Made by a program: the position numbers and the translations under genes. The notes beneath the pieces are model-generated. The model was not told where the DNA came from. It saw only the letters and a program-made list of their open reading frames with translations, and searched no databases. From Crossaster papposus (taxonomy: Eukaryota > Echinodermata > Asteroidea > Velatida > Solasteridae), in assembly GCA_037893245.1 (NCBI GenBank), contig JBAIAA010000102.1, positions 1,240,001 through 1,304,000 on the forward strand: a stretch of 64,000 nucleotides of DNA, read 5' to 3'. How positions within the stretch are numbered: position 1 is the first letter of the stretch; each line of letters begins with the position of its first letter. Shown here in pieces: positions 27,101-38,289 of the stretch.

Positions 27101-28804
27101 TCGGTAACTGACGGTATTACTATAATGTTGTTTACTCAGATTGAGTATTAAAATAATTTTAATTTTTTTTGCAATCGATAGGCTTGTTTCGACCTTTTCC
27201 TTTTGTAAAAAAAAAGGGATTTACACAGCAAACCTACAATATCAAGGGCATGATCACTTAGATTTATTCCAAAGGTAACCTACCGAATTATTAAGCACCA
27301 TGGATTAATTCGGAGCGCGCGTGCGCTCGTCGTGGACACACGCGGACATACCCAAACAAAGGAGAATTGGAACCCATTGGAGCGCATCTGCCCGTTTCGG
27401 GACGGATTTACCCGCAGTGGTCCGGGGGCGTATTTTTTTTCCCAGCATAGTAAAGGTAAATGGGCGTTTCTAGTTCTACACCCCCGCGTCATGATTATTC
27501 AGTAGTTTCAACAATAATACTAAAATATATTGTTATTGCTCAATCAACTAGTTACACGTAGGCCCAGAGGTACATTAAAACACATTAAAAAACGGCTTCT
27601 TTCGACCTCTCATAGTAGCCAAGTAGATAATGGGTTAGGTTATAGATAGTAAGATTGGGGTTCGAGTTATTCAAATGGTGCTCATTTTTCATTGACTACT
27701 TTTAATTTTTTTGTTTATTGTGGGATGAGTTTAATTAAAGGGGGAAGCAAGGTTCCTAGAACCCAAGTATCTTCCATTCAGTGTGGTATAGACACGCCCA
27801 GTTATGATAATTGGCCTTTTCCACGCTGGGGAAAAAATCAAGCGGCCCGGGGGATGTCTCAATTCCCCAATGATGACGTCAGGATGCAACCGCGTTGTGA
27901 TTGGACACTCCACATCTTAGCCCCGCCTATACTTATCTGTTTTCGCATACGAGGTCATGCGCTAGAAATGTGGCGCAAAATATAGGAAAAACATAAGATT
28001 TCAAAAACGGTTGATCCTAGGCGAAAAAGTAGCTTCAGTTGATTTGCATAAATAGTGGCCGTATGAGGTCGCTGTTCGCGCTGTATCTTTGCACGGGGCA
28101 GCGCGAGCATATGCGGGGCGCGCTTGGCGTATATTTCTGGACAGATAACGACAAACGCGCCTTGACCAAGGCTAATTAGGATAGTGCACCCATATGAGCC
28201 CTTGTTTCGCTGGTGACCGCTGGTGAGGCGGCCATTTTGAAATACAGGGTGCACTATAGCCTAACTCAAGCCCCATTGAAACCCGTTTAAAATCAACAAC
28301 GTTCAGGGCCAAGTTTCATGCAAACCGACGTATTACTGGGGTTTCTCAAACAACAGTCAGATTATTGTTTTAGCCTTTATCTTTCCATTTCTTAAATTTT
28401 TTAGGTGGGTTAGCCAATTGATTTTTTTAATATTGACACCCAATCTAAAATCACCTCCCAAAAAAGTGATACTTTACGAGCCTGCCTTCAGCCAATTTAC
28501 AAATTGCGCCCCTCCACGTTCTCGGATAATTAGGACCCATTTTCCAATCGTAATTTTATCAAGCCTGGCCTCAAATTGAAGCTCAAAAGCCAGGGAGTCG
28601 ATGCTAGGATATATTCCCACCATTTAACAAAAACAAACAGCCTCCGTTTTCAAAAAAGATTGTGGGTGCACATTTCATGCTATTGAGCTCGCGTAGAAAT
28701 TCCCACCCAATTAGGGTAGTGCACCCCTATAAGTCCGCGTTTCGCTGGTGACTGCTATTTGTGTAGCGCGCCCCTGACAATTATTGAGTGGGCTTATTAA
28801 CCCT
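24105..28804. other. Non-coding left-arm remainder and edge of the central spacer
   Basis: I see no supportable gene. Up to about 27440 this is left-arm sequence paralleled on the right. It contains the dispersed 200-bp repeat at 25575-25780. From 27440 the right arm no longer matches. Segments near 28165-28230 and 28705-28760 share GTGCACCC...TTTCGCTGGTGAC motifs, a local duplication. Confidence 0.5.
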
Positions 28805-28954
28805 GAAAATGCCATTTCTTTTCGGTATCGAACGACAGGCGGGCTCAATAGAGCCGTTACATAACGTTTTCGTTACGCCCCAATGCTCTTAGCTTATAAA
28901 AGCGGGCATTGCATTCAATGCCTTTCTTCTCGGTCTAAGCATTCGAACCTCGCT
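28805..28954 (+). promoter_or_regulatory. Putative 5' promoter segment of a retroelement, copy 1
   Basis: A 150-bp segment ending in TTCTCGGTCTAAGCATTCGAAC, with a TATAAAAG box at 28895-28902. It recurs nearly exactly at 31839-31988. It lies about 70 bp upstream of the first ATG of the zinc-knuckle ORF, consistent with a promoter/5'-UTR. Confidence 0.6.
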
Positions 28955-29025
28955 CACCATCGGCAGTGTCTGTTGCGACTACTTACCTGGTTTTAAGACC
29001 AAAACCCCACACTCAACAACTTCAA

Positions 29026-30195
29026 CATGGACCTGAAGCGGGATCTGACGGCGTTCCTCTATCTAGAGGAGAACTGCAGCTACACGACGGTAGGCGATGT
29101 CATCGGCAAGACCATGGGTGAAACAGCCAAACAGGGGTGGCATGCGTCCAGCAGCTTTCGGATTTACGATGGTGTGTGACAGCCAAAACCACAGAAGCGC
29201 GTGACAAGCTATCAAACAACGGCCTAATTATCAACGAGCGAGCTGTAGAAGTTATCCCCGCCTACAAGAAAGTTGTTTTTGTCAAGATTAAGAACGCCCC
29301 CTTCGAGTTAGACGACAGAGCCATCATCACAGCGCTATCCAACTATGGGACCGTCCACGGCATCCGGCGTGGGTACTGGCAGCTACACCCCCTGTGGCAG
29401 AACGGCCATCGTCACGCCAGAATGGAGCTGAAGCGGGACATCCCATCCTACCTACGCATCGGTGGTTTTCAATTAGCCATCCAATACCCTGGTCAGCAGG
29501 AGACGTGCCGGCGGTGCGGAGGACCGGGACACAAGGCAGCCCAATGCCCCACCATGGCCTGCTTTAACTGCGGCGATCTCGGGCATAGCATCGCCGAGTG
29601 CAATCGACCGCTCCGCTGTCGGCAGTGCGGCGGGGAGGGACACACGTCGCGCGGGTGCAAGAACTCCTACGCCAACCAAGTGAGAAAACCGCACCAAGAC
29701 ACCCCCAATGCGACACCACTAGCAACGATGTCTTTCCCCCCGCCTGCCGAAGGTAAAGCCGGTCGATCTGACGCCCCTACGCTGGTCATCCCACCCGGCG
29801 AGACAAACGCCAGGGCCTCTGCAAAGGATGCAACTGCAAAAAAAGCTGCTGAGGAGGCGGGAAAAGCAGCTAGGGAGAAAGACAAACTTGAGCGTGAGCG
29901 CGAGCGTGAGCGCGAGCGTGAGCGCGAGCGTGAGCGCGAGCGTGAGCGTGAGCGTATCCGTAAGGACATAAAGGTAGCTATAAAGCTACGGACTCGGGTT
30001 CGGACTCGGGTTCGGACTCCGGGTCCAACACGTCAGTCGTCTCCGTCGCCAGCGCGGCCAGCATTACCAGTACCGCGAGTAGTAAACGGGGGCACTCCCC
30101 GGACGAGTACGACAGAAGGTGGACAATCAAAGAAGGGAAAACGAGAAAGAACTGAACTGTTATCTTGTTCAAATAGTTTTCTGGGTGGTGGGTAA
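29026..30195 (+). pseudogene. RRM-like plus CCHC zinc-knuckle ORF1 of a retroelement, frameshifted
   Basis: Nucleic-acid-binding gag/ORF1-type protein. The ATG at 29026 opens MDLKRDLTAFLYLEEN and reads about 50 residues to a TGA at 29176. From about 29120-29137 the continuing homologous frame runs to 30195. It has a strand-rich RRM-like part (VVFVKIKNAPFELDD ... ALSNYGTVHGIRRGYW). Three zinc knuckles follow at about 29505-29665: CRRCGGPGHKAAQC, CFNCGDLGHSIAEC and CRQCGGEGHTSRGC. The tail is a highly charged RERERE tract and a basic Ser/Pro end. A single indel explains the break. This fits ORF1 of Tx1/L1-like LINEs, often called ZCCHC3-like. No reverse transcriptase follows, so the copy is incomplete. 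It is markedly more GC-rich than its surroundings. Confidence 0.75.
29884..30015 (+). repeat. Low-complexity GAGCGTGAGCGC and GGACTCGGGTTC tandem repeats
   Basis: Twelve-base units encode alternating Arg-Glu in the ORF1 tail. They are followed by three 12-13-bp GGACTCGGGTTC units. Both lie inside the open frame. Confidence 0.85.
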
Positions 30196-31838
30196 AGTTT
30201 AAGTTAGTTTTCTGGGTGGTGGGTAAAGTTTAAGTAAAGCAGATAAGGTGATTTTCGTGAACGTTTTAATTTAAAGAGATTCTATTCGTGTCTTAAAAAG
30301 TTGTATTCTTTTATTCTTGTATATATGTTCACTTAAGTGACGTGTAAATGTATGGATTATTCGTATGAATAAACCACTTTAGAGAAACCATAGGATTCGT
30401 ACGTCTTGCCGATACATGTACAAATGTACTTTCTATTTACTGTACCTTTGCGATAACACTTTAGGGCCTACTCCTATTAAGTCCATGATGTTCGACGACT
30501 AGACCAGCAATAGGAATATATTGTCGGCAATCAATTATCCCAAGAAGCAGGTAGCTCCAACCAATAAGAAACAGAAACCGTCGGAGAATTCGGCGCCTCT
30601 CGATCAAGAGCGACGGCAACCGCGAACAATTTGAGCACTATGAGAAGTTAAAGACTTCACCGAATCTGCATTGGGTCTACGGAGGACGACGACGACCCTT
30701 CTGCCAAGGACAGCCTTACTGAAGCTTTGGATCTGGTAAAGAAACAACGAAAGCCGACAGATCCCCTCACGGCTGTTGTACCTTTAAGGAACATGTCGCC
30801 GACAATCTGACTGAAGACTCTGAAGACGAGAAACATCTTCGCAAAGCCGAAAAGTCAACCGCCGCCAAGACAAAATAGTTTTGTTATTATGTAATTCGTA
30901 AGTCAATAGGCTAAATTTATCACCAGATGAATCACACCCAACACGGCAATTTGACCCCCAGATTTAATTGTATTAGCACACCCCGTAAATTTAAACGGAA
31001 TTCTTAACCTTTGATCTCGATTATTGCAAATCGAGTATCGCTTGATTAGTGCATGCAAATACTGAACTTGGCCCCAAGAAGAAAACTTTGTTTTCCATCG
31101 AGACGCAATTTGTAAGACGGTCAGGCTGATTTGTAGCTTTGCATTATCGGTCGATTGAGTACCGAGTGACATTGAATTGTGTTCCACAATTATTTGGCAA
31201 TCAAACAAGTCTGTTTAGTCATGGAGCAACTGCTCCATGGTCAAGTCGAGTATCACTTGATTGTTGCATGCAAATTACTGAACTTGGCCCCAAGAGGAAA
31301 CATTGTTTTCTGTTGAGACGAAATTTGTAAGACGTCAAGCTGATTTGTAGCTTTGCATTAACGGTCGATTGAGTACCGAATGACATCCTGAATTGTGTTC
31401 CAAAAGTATTTGGCAATCAAACGAGTCTGTTTAGTCAATTATCACTTGATTAGTGCATGCAAATACTGAATTTGGCCCCAAGAGGAAACATTTTTTTCTG
31501 TTGACGCAATTTGTAAGACGTCAAGCTTATTTTTAGCTTTGCATTATCAGTCCATTGAGTACCGAATGAAATACTAAATTGTATTCCAAAATTATTTGGC
31601 AATCGAACAAGACTGTTTAGTCAAAAACAGAACAAAAAACAACACCCCATTTGACGGCCAATCTAAGTTCCCTTTCTTTGGCGTTTCTCATGAGCGAGTT
31701 CCAGTGCTCTACCATCCCAATAGTTTACCAAATCATTGTTGTCTTTTCCCTTTTCTTTCGGTTTATGAATTCTATTAATAGTATTACATGAGAAAGATAT
31801 AGAAAAGAAATTAATTTTCTGACGTAGGAACGTAGGAA
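30175..31838. other. Retroelement 3' region and degraded repeats
   Basis: A duplicated AGTTTTCTGGGTGGTGGGTAAAG unit lies at 30175-30233, and an AATAAA signal near 30368 may be the element's polyadenylation site. About 30530-30880 looks like decayed coding sequence (GACGACGACGACCC, AAGACTCTGAAGACGAG) without an open frame. From 31020 to 31620 three to four degenerate units of about 230 bp share TTGATTAGTGCATGCAAATACTGAA and GTAAGACGTCAAGCT. Confidence 0.5.
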
Positions 31839-32574
31839 GAAAATGCCATTTCTTTTCGGTATCGAACGACAGGTGGGCTCAATAGAGCCGTTACATAACG
31901 TTTTCGTTACGCCCCAATGCTCTTAGCTTATAAAAGCGGGCATTGCATTTAATGCCTTTCTTCTCGGTCTAAGCATTCGAACCTCGCTTGCCCTCCCTCC
32001 CGCCCGACTTAAGCCCATAATTAATAGTATTAACGCTATTAATAATAATAACTAATAACCACGGGGAACAGGGAGTGCACCCTCGATCGGTGTCCTAGGC
32101 CGGATGCAACCACGTTTCCTCTTAAAAATAAGAGGTTTTTCGTGGCCTCCGAGTGCCTGCAGAAATGCAGGACCGTGGCACCGATCGCCCTGCCTTATTC
32201 ACTTTCTATATCGAGACAATTTCCTGTTTTTTGGCGTTGTATTGTGCATAGATTTTTGACCATCATTCCTTCCAAACCTATCGGCAATTATGACCTGTGT
32301 GTCCAACTGATATAAATATATCCATATACTATAAGAGATTTTAACTCTGGTAACGCACGCAGTTGTGTTAAAAATGTACCCAGATTCCAGGGTTTGTCTA
32401 TACAATGTATACAAAATAAATGAGCGAGTTCCAGTGCTCTACCATCCCAATAGTTCACCAAATCATTGTTGTCTTTTCCCTTTTCTTTCGGTTTATGAAT
32501 TCTATTAATAGTATTACATGAGGAAGATATAGAAAAGAAATTAATTTTCTGACGTAGGAACGTAGGAAGAAAAT
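31690..32574 (+). repeat. 155-bp direct repeats flanking a 575-bp insert
   Basis: TGAGCGAGTTCCAGTGCTC... to ...CGTAGGAAGAAAAT occurs at 31690-31844 and 32420-32574 with few differences. Between them sit a 150-bp copy of the retroelement promoter segment (31839-31988), an AT-rich stretch and the structured element at 32067-32192. TG...CA-like ends recall a miniature LTR element, but no target duplication or primer site was found. Confidence 0.65.
32067..32192 (+). ncRNA. Three-way-junction structured element of unknown family
   Basis: Closing stem CGATCGGTG (32084-32092) with CACCGATCG (32179-32187), extended by CAGGG/CCCTG (32068-32072 and 32188-32192). One inner arm is CCACG/CGTGG (32110-32114, 32141-32145) with a second helix CCTCTT/AAGAGG (32118-32123, 32130-32135). 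The other arm is CCTGCA-GAAA-TGCAGG (32156-32171), capped by a GNRA tetraloop. I could not match it to tRNA, hammerhead or delta-like ribozyme cores. A foldback DNA transposon with CAGGG ends is an alternative. Confidence 0.5.
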
Positions 32575-32636
32575 ACAGTTTCCAACTTCTTTCCTTGAGC
32601 AGAGGTAAGTAGAGCTATTACCCCAGCTTCCCAACC

Positions 32637-33418
32637 TAAACAGGTCAAAAGAAATAAGGCCCCCCCTGGGAAATTTGCATTTTTCTGGAAGACAGTTAGG
32701 CTCCTTAACCTGTTACACAAATGTAAAACGTAGTCTGAAATGTTACACATTTATTGTTTCACCCAACAGTTAACCTTCGCCTTGAAATGCTGCCATTTGT
32801 TAAATGTGATGACCAATACAAAATGACACTTTCTTGCATAGGGAATGGACAAATGGAGAAAATCATGTTTTTACAGAATTTTTTAATATTCTTTTCTCAC
32901 TTCAATTAATTTTCTAAAGTGTACAAATGCAAACATGCATTTAATGTTTTTTTTGTTTGTTTTTTTTCTCTAAATTTACGAAGTACAGTAAATTAGAGTC
33001 ACCCAAGCAAAACTATTTTTTTTTAAGCATAAAGGTTTTGTAGAAATTTTTGTTTAGTCCTTTCGTTTCAGTAATTAAATTAAAAACAAAAACAAAAACA
33101 TTAAATGCATGTTTACATTTGTACACTTTAGAAAAAATTAATGAAGTGAGGAAAGAATACTAAACAATTCTGTAAAAACATGATTTTCTCAATTTCTCAA
33201 ATCCCTATACAAGAAAGTGTCATTTGTTATTGGTCATCACATTTAATAAATGCCAGCATTTCAAGGCGAAGGTTAACTGTTGGGTGACACTCTTTTGCAC
33301 AATAAATGTGTAACATTTCAGACTACATTTTACATTTGTGTAACAGGTTAAGGAGCCTAACTGTCTTCCAGAAAAATGCACATTTCCCAGGGGGGACTTA
33401 TTTCTTTTGACCTGTTTA
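32637..33418. repeat. Foldback with about 330-bp arms
   Basis: Arm 32637-32965 pairs with arm 33084-33418 in inverted orientation (for example AACAGGTCAAAAGAAATAAG and CTTATTTCTTTTGACCTGTT; GTTAACCTTCGCCTTGAAATG and its complement). The spacer is about 120 bp of A/T-rich sequence. No coding sequence. Arm divergence is visible. Confidence 0.9.
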
Positions 33419-33819
33419 TTAACCTTGCGGCGTGCGGTCATTTTGTTTTTACACGAACGCGCGTCTGTACTTTTTTCAAAGTCGGTTGTATTTCGTGTGT
33501 AACCCCTATGCTGTTCGGTTTATGGCTTTATATGTCAACACAATACTTTCCTATAGTGTTTCAATATATTCGATCCCAGCTGGTGTTGTTGAATGGGGCA
33601 AGGCAACAATGATTAATTGCTTGGGTAGGTCTGGTTAACCCAGACTTGAATATCCCCTTTGTGTAGACAAAGTAATGAGATACTCGTGGGGCAGCACTTT
33701 CCTTTGCAAAAAGCTGTGTCACCGGTCAAGCGGCACTTACCATGCTATTCAGCATGCTTTGAACTAGGAATACATGTAACATGAATTTTCTTTACAAACG
33801 ATGACAAATCTATTGTTTT

Positions 33820-34100
33820 TTAACGGCGAAGCGACTTCGAAAAAAAGTGCGGTGGCACGTCGCGGAATCCATCGCCTGGATTCGAATCCCGGTCCCGGCC
33901 GAGTCCTTTCTTTTTCAGTTTATCGCAATCTTATTTTTATGAGAATTAATTTCTCGTCCTCAAATACCAACCGAATTTAGCTCAACGGCTTAATTTGTCA
34001 GGTTGGGACCTTACCGCGGAGGTTCAGGTTCTCACCTTCGTATAGGTACGGAGTATCGTTTGCTCGCTAGGCAGCAAGACTTAGGGTGTCGCTGAAACAA
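33820..34100 (+). repeat. tRNA-derived SINE, copy a (diverged head)
   Basis: Box-B-like GGATTCGAATCCCGG near 33879, then GGCCGAGTCCTTTC and the shared body (ATTAATTTCTCG, ACCGAATTTAGC, CTTCGTATAGGTACGGAGTATCGTTTG, TAGGCAGCAAGACTTAGGGTGTCGCT). The A box is degenerate. Confidence 0.7.
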
Positions 34101-34295
34101 TCATAACGGTAATCGATCTAGTGGCCGAGGTATAGGAGAATACACGAGAAAGTGTGAATTTGTAAATTACGAATCCACACTTACAAGTGTATTCTCTGAC
34201 TTAAACCATTGCGTCAAAAGAAGTATTGTTATACTACCCAGTTAATGGAGATGAAAAGGCATGCATGTATTGTGGCCATAGAAGTAGTTAACATA

Positions 34296-35660
34296 AGGCC
34301 AAATAACAAAAAAAAATATGTTTAGCGTCACCGCCCGCTACTTTTTTGGAGGCCGCCTCCTTTTTATTTTTTATTTTTTTCTTTGTTTAAACAAACAATA
34401 TTTTCTATTATCTTAAAAAATTTATTATAATAATAACTAGGACTACGTCTGTTCGAGAAACAGAACATAGGGCTTTTTCGCATTTGTTTTTTTTCCCCGT
34501 AAAATCCATTCAAAGGAAATTTTAAACAGATTAAAAGTAATCAAAACGAATTTAGGTTATTTAAACAGATTAAAGGTAATTTAAAGTGATTAAAACGATG
34601 ACGTCACACATTTGTAAACTGTTGGTGAACTACCTAACCAACCCAATGCAAAAAGTCTTTTCATTCTAACTTCCGGTCTGGTGACGTCCTAATAGTTTTC
34701 TCCTCGTCAAATTGTTTTTAGCATGAAGCTATTATATACATCAATTATAAAGTGATTTCTGCAAACTTCGCCACACACATCAACTGAATAATAATTTTGA
34801 ACCTGCCGCCATAGGGCGCTATAACATGTTATGGCGTCGCCGGTAAATTTTTGAAAAGTACACCTAGCCAGAAACTAACATCGTTGAAAGTAAGTTCATA
34901 TCATTTTTTACTTTCAAATTATAAGGCACTTCCGGTTTGGACCGGAAGGAAGGGTCACGTGATTTCGCGCATACGAGATAAAATGAAGATCCTGGTTTAT
35001 CCTATCAATTGCCACAAACTTCAAGTCCCGGTATTTTGCGGGTGATTTGTTATTGATTTTCAAAGATAAAATAAATTAAACGTTTAATATGATGTCGCGT
35101 GACCCCTGGTGACGTCATCATGAAGTCTGTCTGCTAGACACGAGCTCACTATAGGGTCTTCACTTGGGTAAAGTTTTGTTTGGATACGACTTTGTTTTCT
35201 ATGAAAAGTGCTTGTACGAAAGAACGAGTACGAAGTCTATGGCATTATGGTCCCAAAAAGAACAGAAAAAGTAGAAGTAAAACAAAAATCAAAACAAAAA
35301 CGAAGGCTTTTTCGCAAAATGGCGAAAAAGACAATTAAAAAAGATAACACAATTTTAAGATCGTATTTTAGACTTTAGCATCACTGTGTACAAGCTGTGA
35401 ATTTTTTTTTTATAATGGGAAGGCTAGGGTGTGACGTGTATTGTGCATACATGATCGACCCACATGAATTTTGATTTGTAATCGTGGGTGAGACATGTTT
35501 TAATTTCAAATAGAAAGATAGGGCGTGACATGTTCACTACATGACCCGCATTAGAATGTGTCGAGCGGCCATTTAAAAAAAAGAAAAAGAAAAAAGGGGC
35601 ATTCTCCTTCCTCCTAAAAAAAGCGTGACGCTAAACAATGTTTGTTTTGTTATTTGGCCT
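34296..35660. mobile_element. Non-autonomous DNA element with about 35-bp inverted ends
   Basis: Left end AGGCCAAATAACAAAA...TGTTTAGCGTCAC (34296-34330) matches the complement of 35622-35660. The 1.37-kb interior has no convincing gene. It contains several TGACGTCA or GTGACGTC sites and AT-rich stretches. No target duplication could be recognised. Confidence 0.65.
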
Positions 35661-36471
35661 AAAGGGAGGTTCTCGAGGCTCTTACGTAATCAAGCTCTGG
35701 ATTAGGGTTGAGGAAATGAATAACCGTGGATTCTTAATTGTTAAAAATGAAGGCAAGATAAAAACCGTTCCGAATCCACACTTTACTAAAGATTCGTAGA
35801 TACGAATCCACTGTTATTGTCCAAAGCGTTGATTCGTAGATACGAATCCACACTTTTAACAATAGCGTGACGTCACAGCAATGGTTTAATGGTTAAAATC
35901 CTCCACTGCGGTATCCATCGTCTTGGTTCGAGTCCCGGTCTCGGCCGAGCCCATTTGTTTTTCTTCAGTTTTAACGCACGCGATTTCGCAATCTTATCTT
36001 TATAAGAGAATAAATTTCTCGTTCTCAAATGCCAACCGAATTTAGCTAAACGGCTAAATTCGTCAGGTCAGGACTGTCCTCTAAAGTTCAGGCTCGCACC
36101 TTTGTGTAGGTACGGAGTATCGTTTGCTCGATAGGCAGAAAGACTTAGGGTGTTGCTCCGTTCACTTCTCATCATGGTGCGTGGCCATCGGGTTACATGG
36201 GCAGGGAAGGAAGTGTGGTGGGCCTGGTATCTAGAACCCCGAATAGTCCTATTTGGGAGTCGGTAATAGGCTCATTGAGTTGAATACCTTTTTCGTTCTT
36301 ATGGCCTCGTCGCCAAATGCAACTGTACATTCTATTCAATTATCCCCATTCCTCATTATACCCTTCGAGAAAAAAATCATAATGAATAAATTAACAGAGA
36401 AAATAAAACAAAAAAGGGTTGCATAACAAAAAAGTTATTTAAACATTACAACAGCCTACGATCGGCGTTAA
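35661..36471. repeat. SINE copy b with flanking intergenic DNA
   Basis: A-box-like TTTAATGGTTAAAATCC and B-box GGTTCGAGTCCCGG at about 35884-35940. The full SINE body runs to about 36240 (TAGAACCCCGAATAG). No target-site duplication was identified. Before it, GATTCGTAGATACGAATCCAC occurs twice (around 35788 and 35832). After it no feature is seen. Confidence 0.7.
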
Positions 36472-38075
36472 TATTGTAATTATACAATCACGCTTGGAAG
36501 AAGTTTATTGGTCAGTAAAATGGGCCTAATTTTAATGTGCATTAACCACAGGACGCGCCGCTGGCCAAAGTGGTGACCATAGACACTAACGGACAATAGA
36601 TAGTGCTCGTCATTATGAACACAGAGCCTAGTGGGTGCAATGTTTTATTTTCAATAACAATTCAATTTCCACCAATTTTAATTGAAGTGCAAGATTAACC
36701 CCTGGCAACTTTCAAATTTATTAAATTTTTGGCCAATTGAATTAAAATATAAGACTAACCCCTTACAGTGTTTTTATTTGTCTAAAAAGTCTACTTTTTT
36801 TGTTGTTGCCAATTTTGAACAAAAATGGCAAGGTTAAACCCTTGCAGTTTTATATTTCTCCAAAAAGTCTATTTTGGGCTAATTTTAATTAAAAGCAGAT
36901 AAGTAGAGCTATTATCCCAGCTTCCCAACCTATTAAGGCGCGTCGATTTTGAAACAATCCGTCAACTGCTAATCGATCTAGTGGCCGAGTGGTTAAGATC
37001 CACTACTGCGGTATCCATTGTCTGGGTTCGAGTCCAGGTCCCGGCCGAGTCCTTTCTTTTTTTCAGTTTTAACGCACCCGGTTTGGCAATCTTATCTTTA
37101 AGAGAATTAATTTCTCGTCTTCAAATACCAACCGAATTTAGCTAACCGGCTAAATTCGTCAGGTTGGGACTGTCCGCAAAGGTTAGGATTCGCACCTTCG
37201 TATAGGTACGGAGTATCGTTTACTTGCTAGGCAGCAAGACTTAGGGTGTCGCTCCGTTCACCTCCCTTATATGGTGCGTGGCCATCGGGTTACACGAACA
37301 TGGGCAGGGAAGGAAGAGTGGTGGGCCTGGTCCCTAGAACCCCGAAGAGTATTGTAATTATACAATCACGCTTGGGAGAAGTTTATTGGTCAGTAAAATG
37401 GGCCTAATTTTAATGTGCATTAACCACAGGACGCGCCGCTGGCCAAAGTGGTGACCATATAGACACTAACGGACAATAGATAGTGCTCGTCATTATGAAC
37501 ACAGAGTCTTGTGGGTGCAATGTTTTATTTTCAATAACAATTCAATTCCCACCAATTTTAATTGAAGTGCAAGATTAACCCCTGGCAATTTTCAAATTTA
37601 TTAAATTTATTAAAAGCCAATTTCTGGCCCATTATAATTAAAATATAAGACTAACCCCTTACAGTGTTTTTTTTTCTCTAAAAAGTCATCCTTTTTGATG
37701 TTGCCAATTTTGGAGAAACAAAATTGCAAGGTTATACCCTTGCAGTTTTATATTTTAAAAGTATATTTTTGGCTAATAGCAGATAAGTAGAGCTATTACC
37801 CCAGCTTCCCAACCTATTAAGGCACATCGATTTGAAACAATCTAAACTGGTAATCGATCTAGTGGCCTAGTGGTTAAAATCATCGACTGCGGTATCCATC
37901 GTCTGGGTTCGAGTTCCGGTCCCGGCCAAGTCCTTTCTTTTTTCAGTTTTAACGCACGCGGTTTCGCAATCTTATCTTTAAGAAAATTAATTTCTCGTTC
38001 TCAAATACGTTCTCTTTCGCAAGGCAGCAAGACTTAGACTGGTGCTTTGTTCACCTCCCTTATATTATGGTGCGT
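36472..38075 (+). repeat. 879-bp tandem duplication containing SINE copies c and d
   Basis: Unit 1 is 36472-37350; unit 2 begins 37351 with the same ATTGTAATTATACAATCACGC and is truncated near 38075. Each unit has an AT-rich segment, a TAAGTAGAGCTATTACCCCAGC motif (also at 32608) and a SINE (36968-37347 and 37857-38075). The SINE has A-box TGGCCGAGTGGTTAAG and B-box GGGTTCGAGTCC, resembling serine- or leucine-type tRNA. The tandem copy was probably made by unequal exchange between SINEs. Confidence 0.85.
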
Positions 38076-38289
38076 GTCCGTCAGTATTTGAAAACAGTCG
38101 GTTTTTTCAAAGATATTCGGCCCGCCATCGTTAAAATTTGCTTCAAAATTCAGCCCATTATTTCATAGGATGCTTGAGACAGTAAAGCTACTTTCATTTT
38201 TGGAATGTTGCATATTATCCTCAAAACTGCACCATGCGTAATTGTTGTTACAACGATGATTGTAAGATGTTATTTTCGAATTATTGGTA

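Larger units (their letters stand above)
19740..27440 (+). repeat. Left arm of a large inverted duplication
   Basis: Sequence from the minisatellite/sushi exon to about 27440 matches 38810-46780 in reverse order and orientation. Anchors seen: sushi exon, TM exon, tail exon, GGTCGACGGTCCGGACAATA (24120 against 42750), GCGCACAGTTTTGTGGG (26520 against 39995) and a CGGGACGGATTT / GTCCCGAAACAGG region (27395 against 38830). Divergence is moderate, with arm-specific insertions. Confidence 0.9.

Noticed and set aside
29473-29969. Minus-strand frames with RSRSRSRS tract (SR protein)
   Set aside because: Complement of the RERE-encoding repeats in the zinc-knuckle ORF.
32067-32192. Hammerhead or hepatitis-delta-like ribozyme
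   Set aside because: No CTGATGA/GAAA hammerhead core and no delta-type nested pseudoknot spacing could be recognised; left as unassigned structure.
36968-37045. tRNA-Ser or tRNA-Leu gene
   Set aside because: Repeated with the same 3' body in at least three nearby places, so it is a SINE head.
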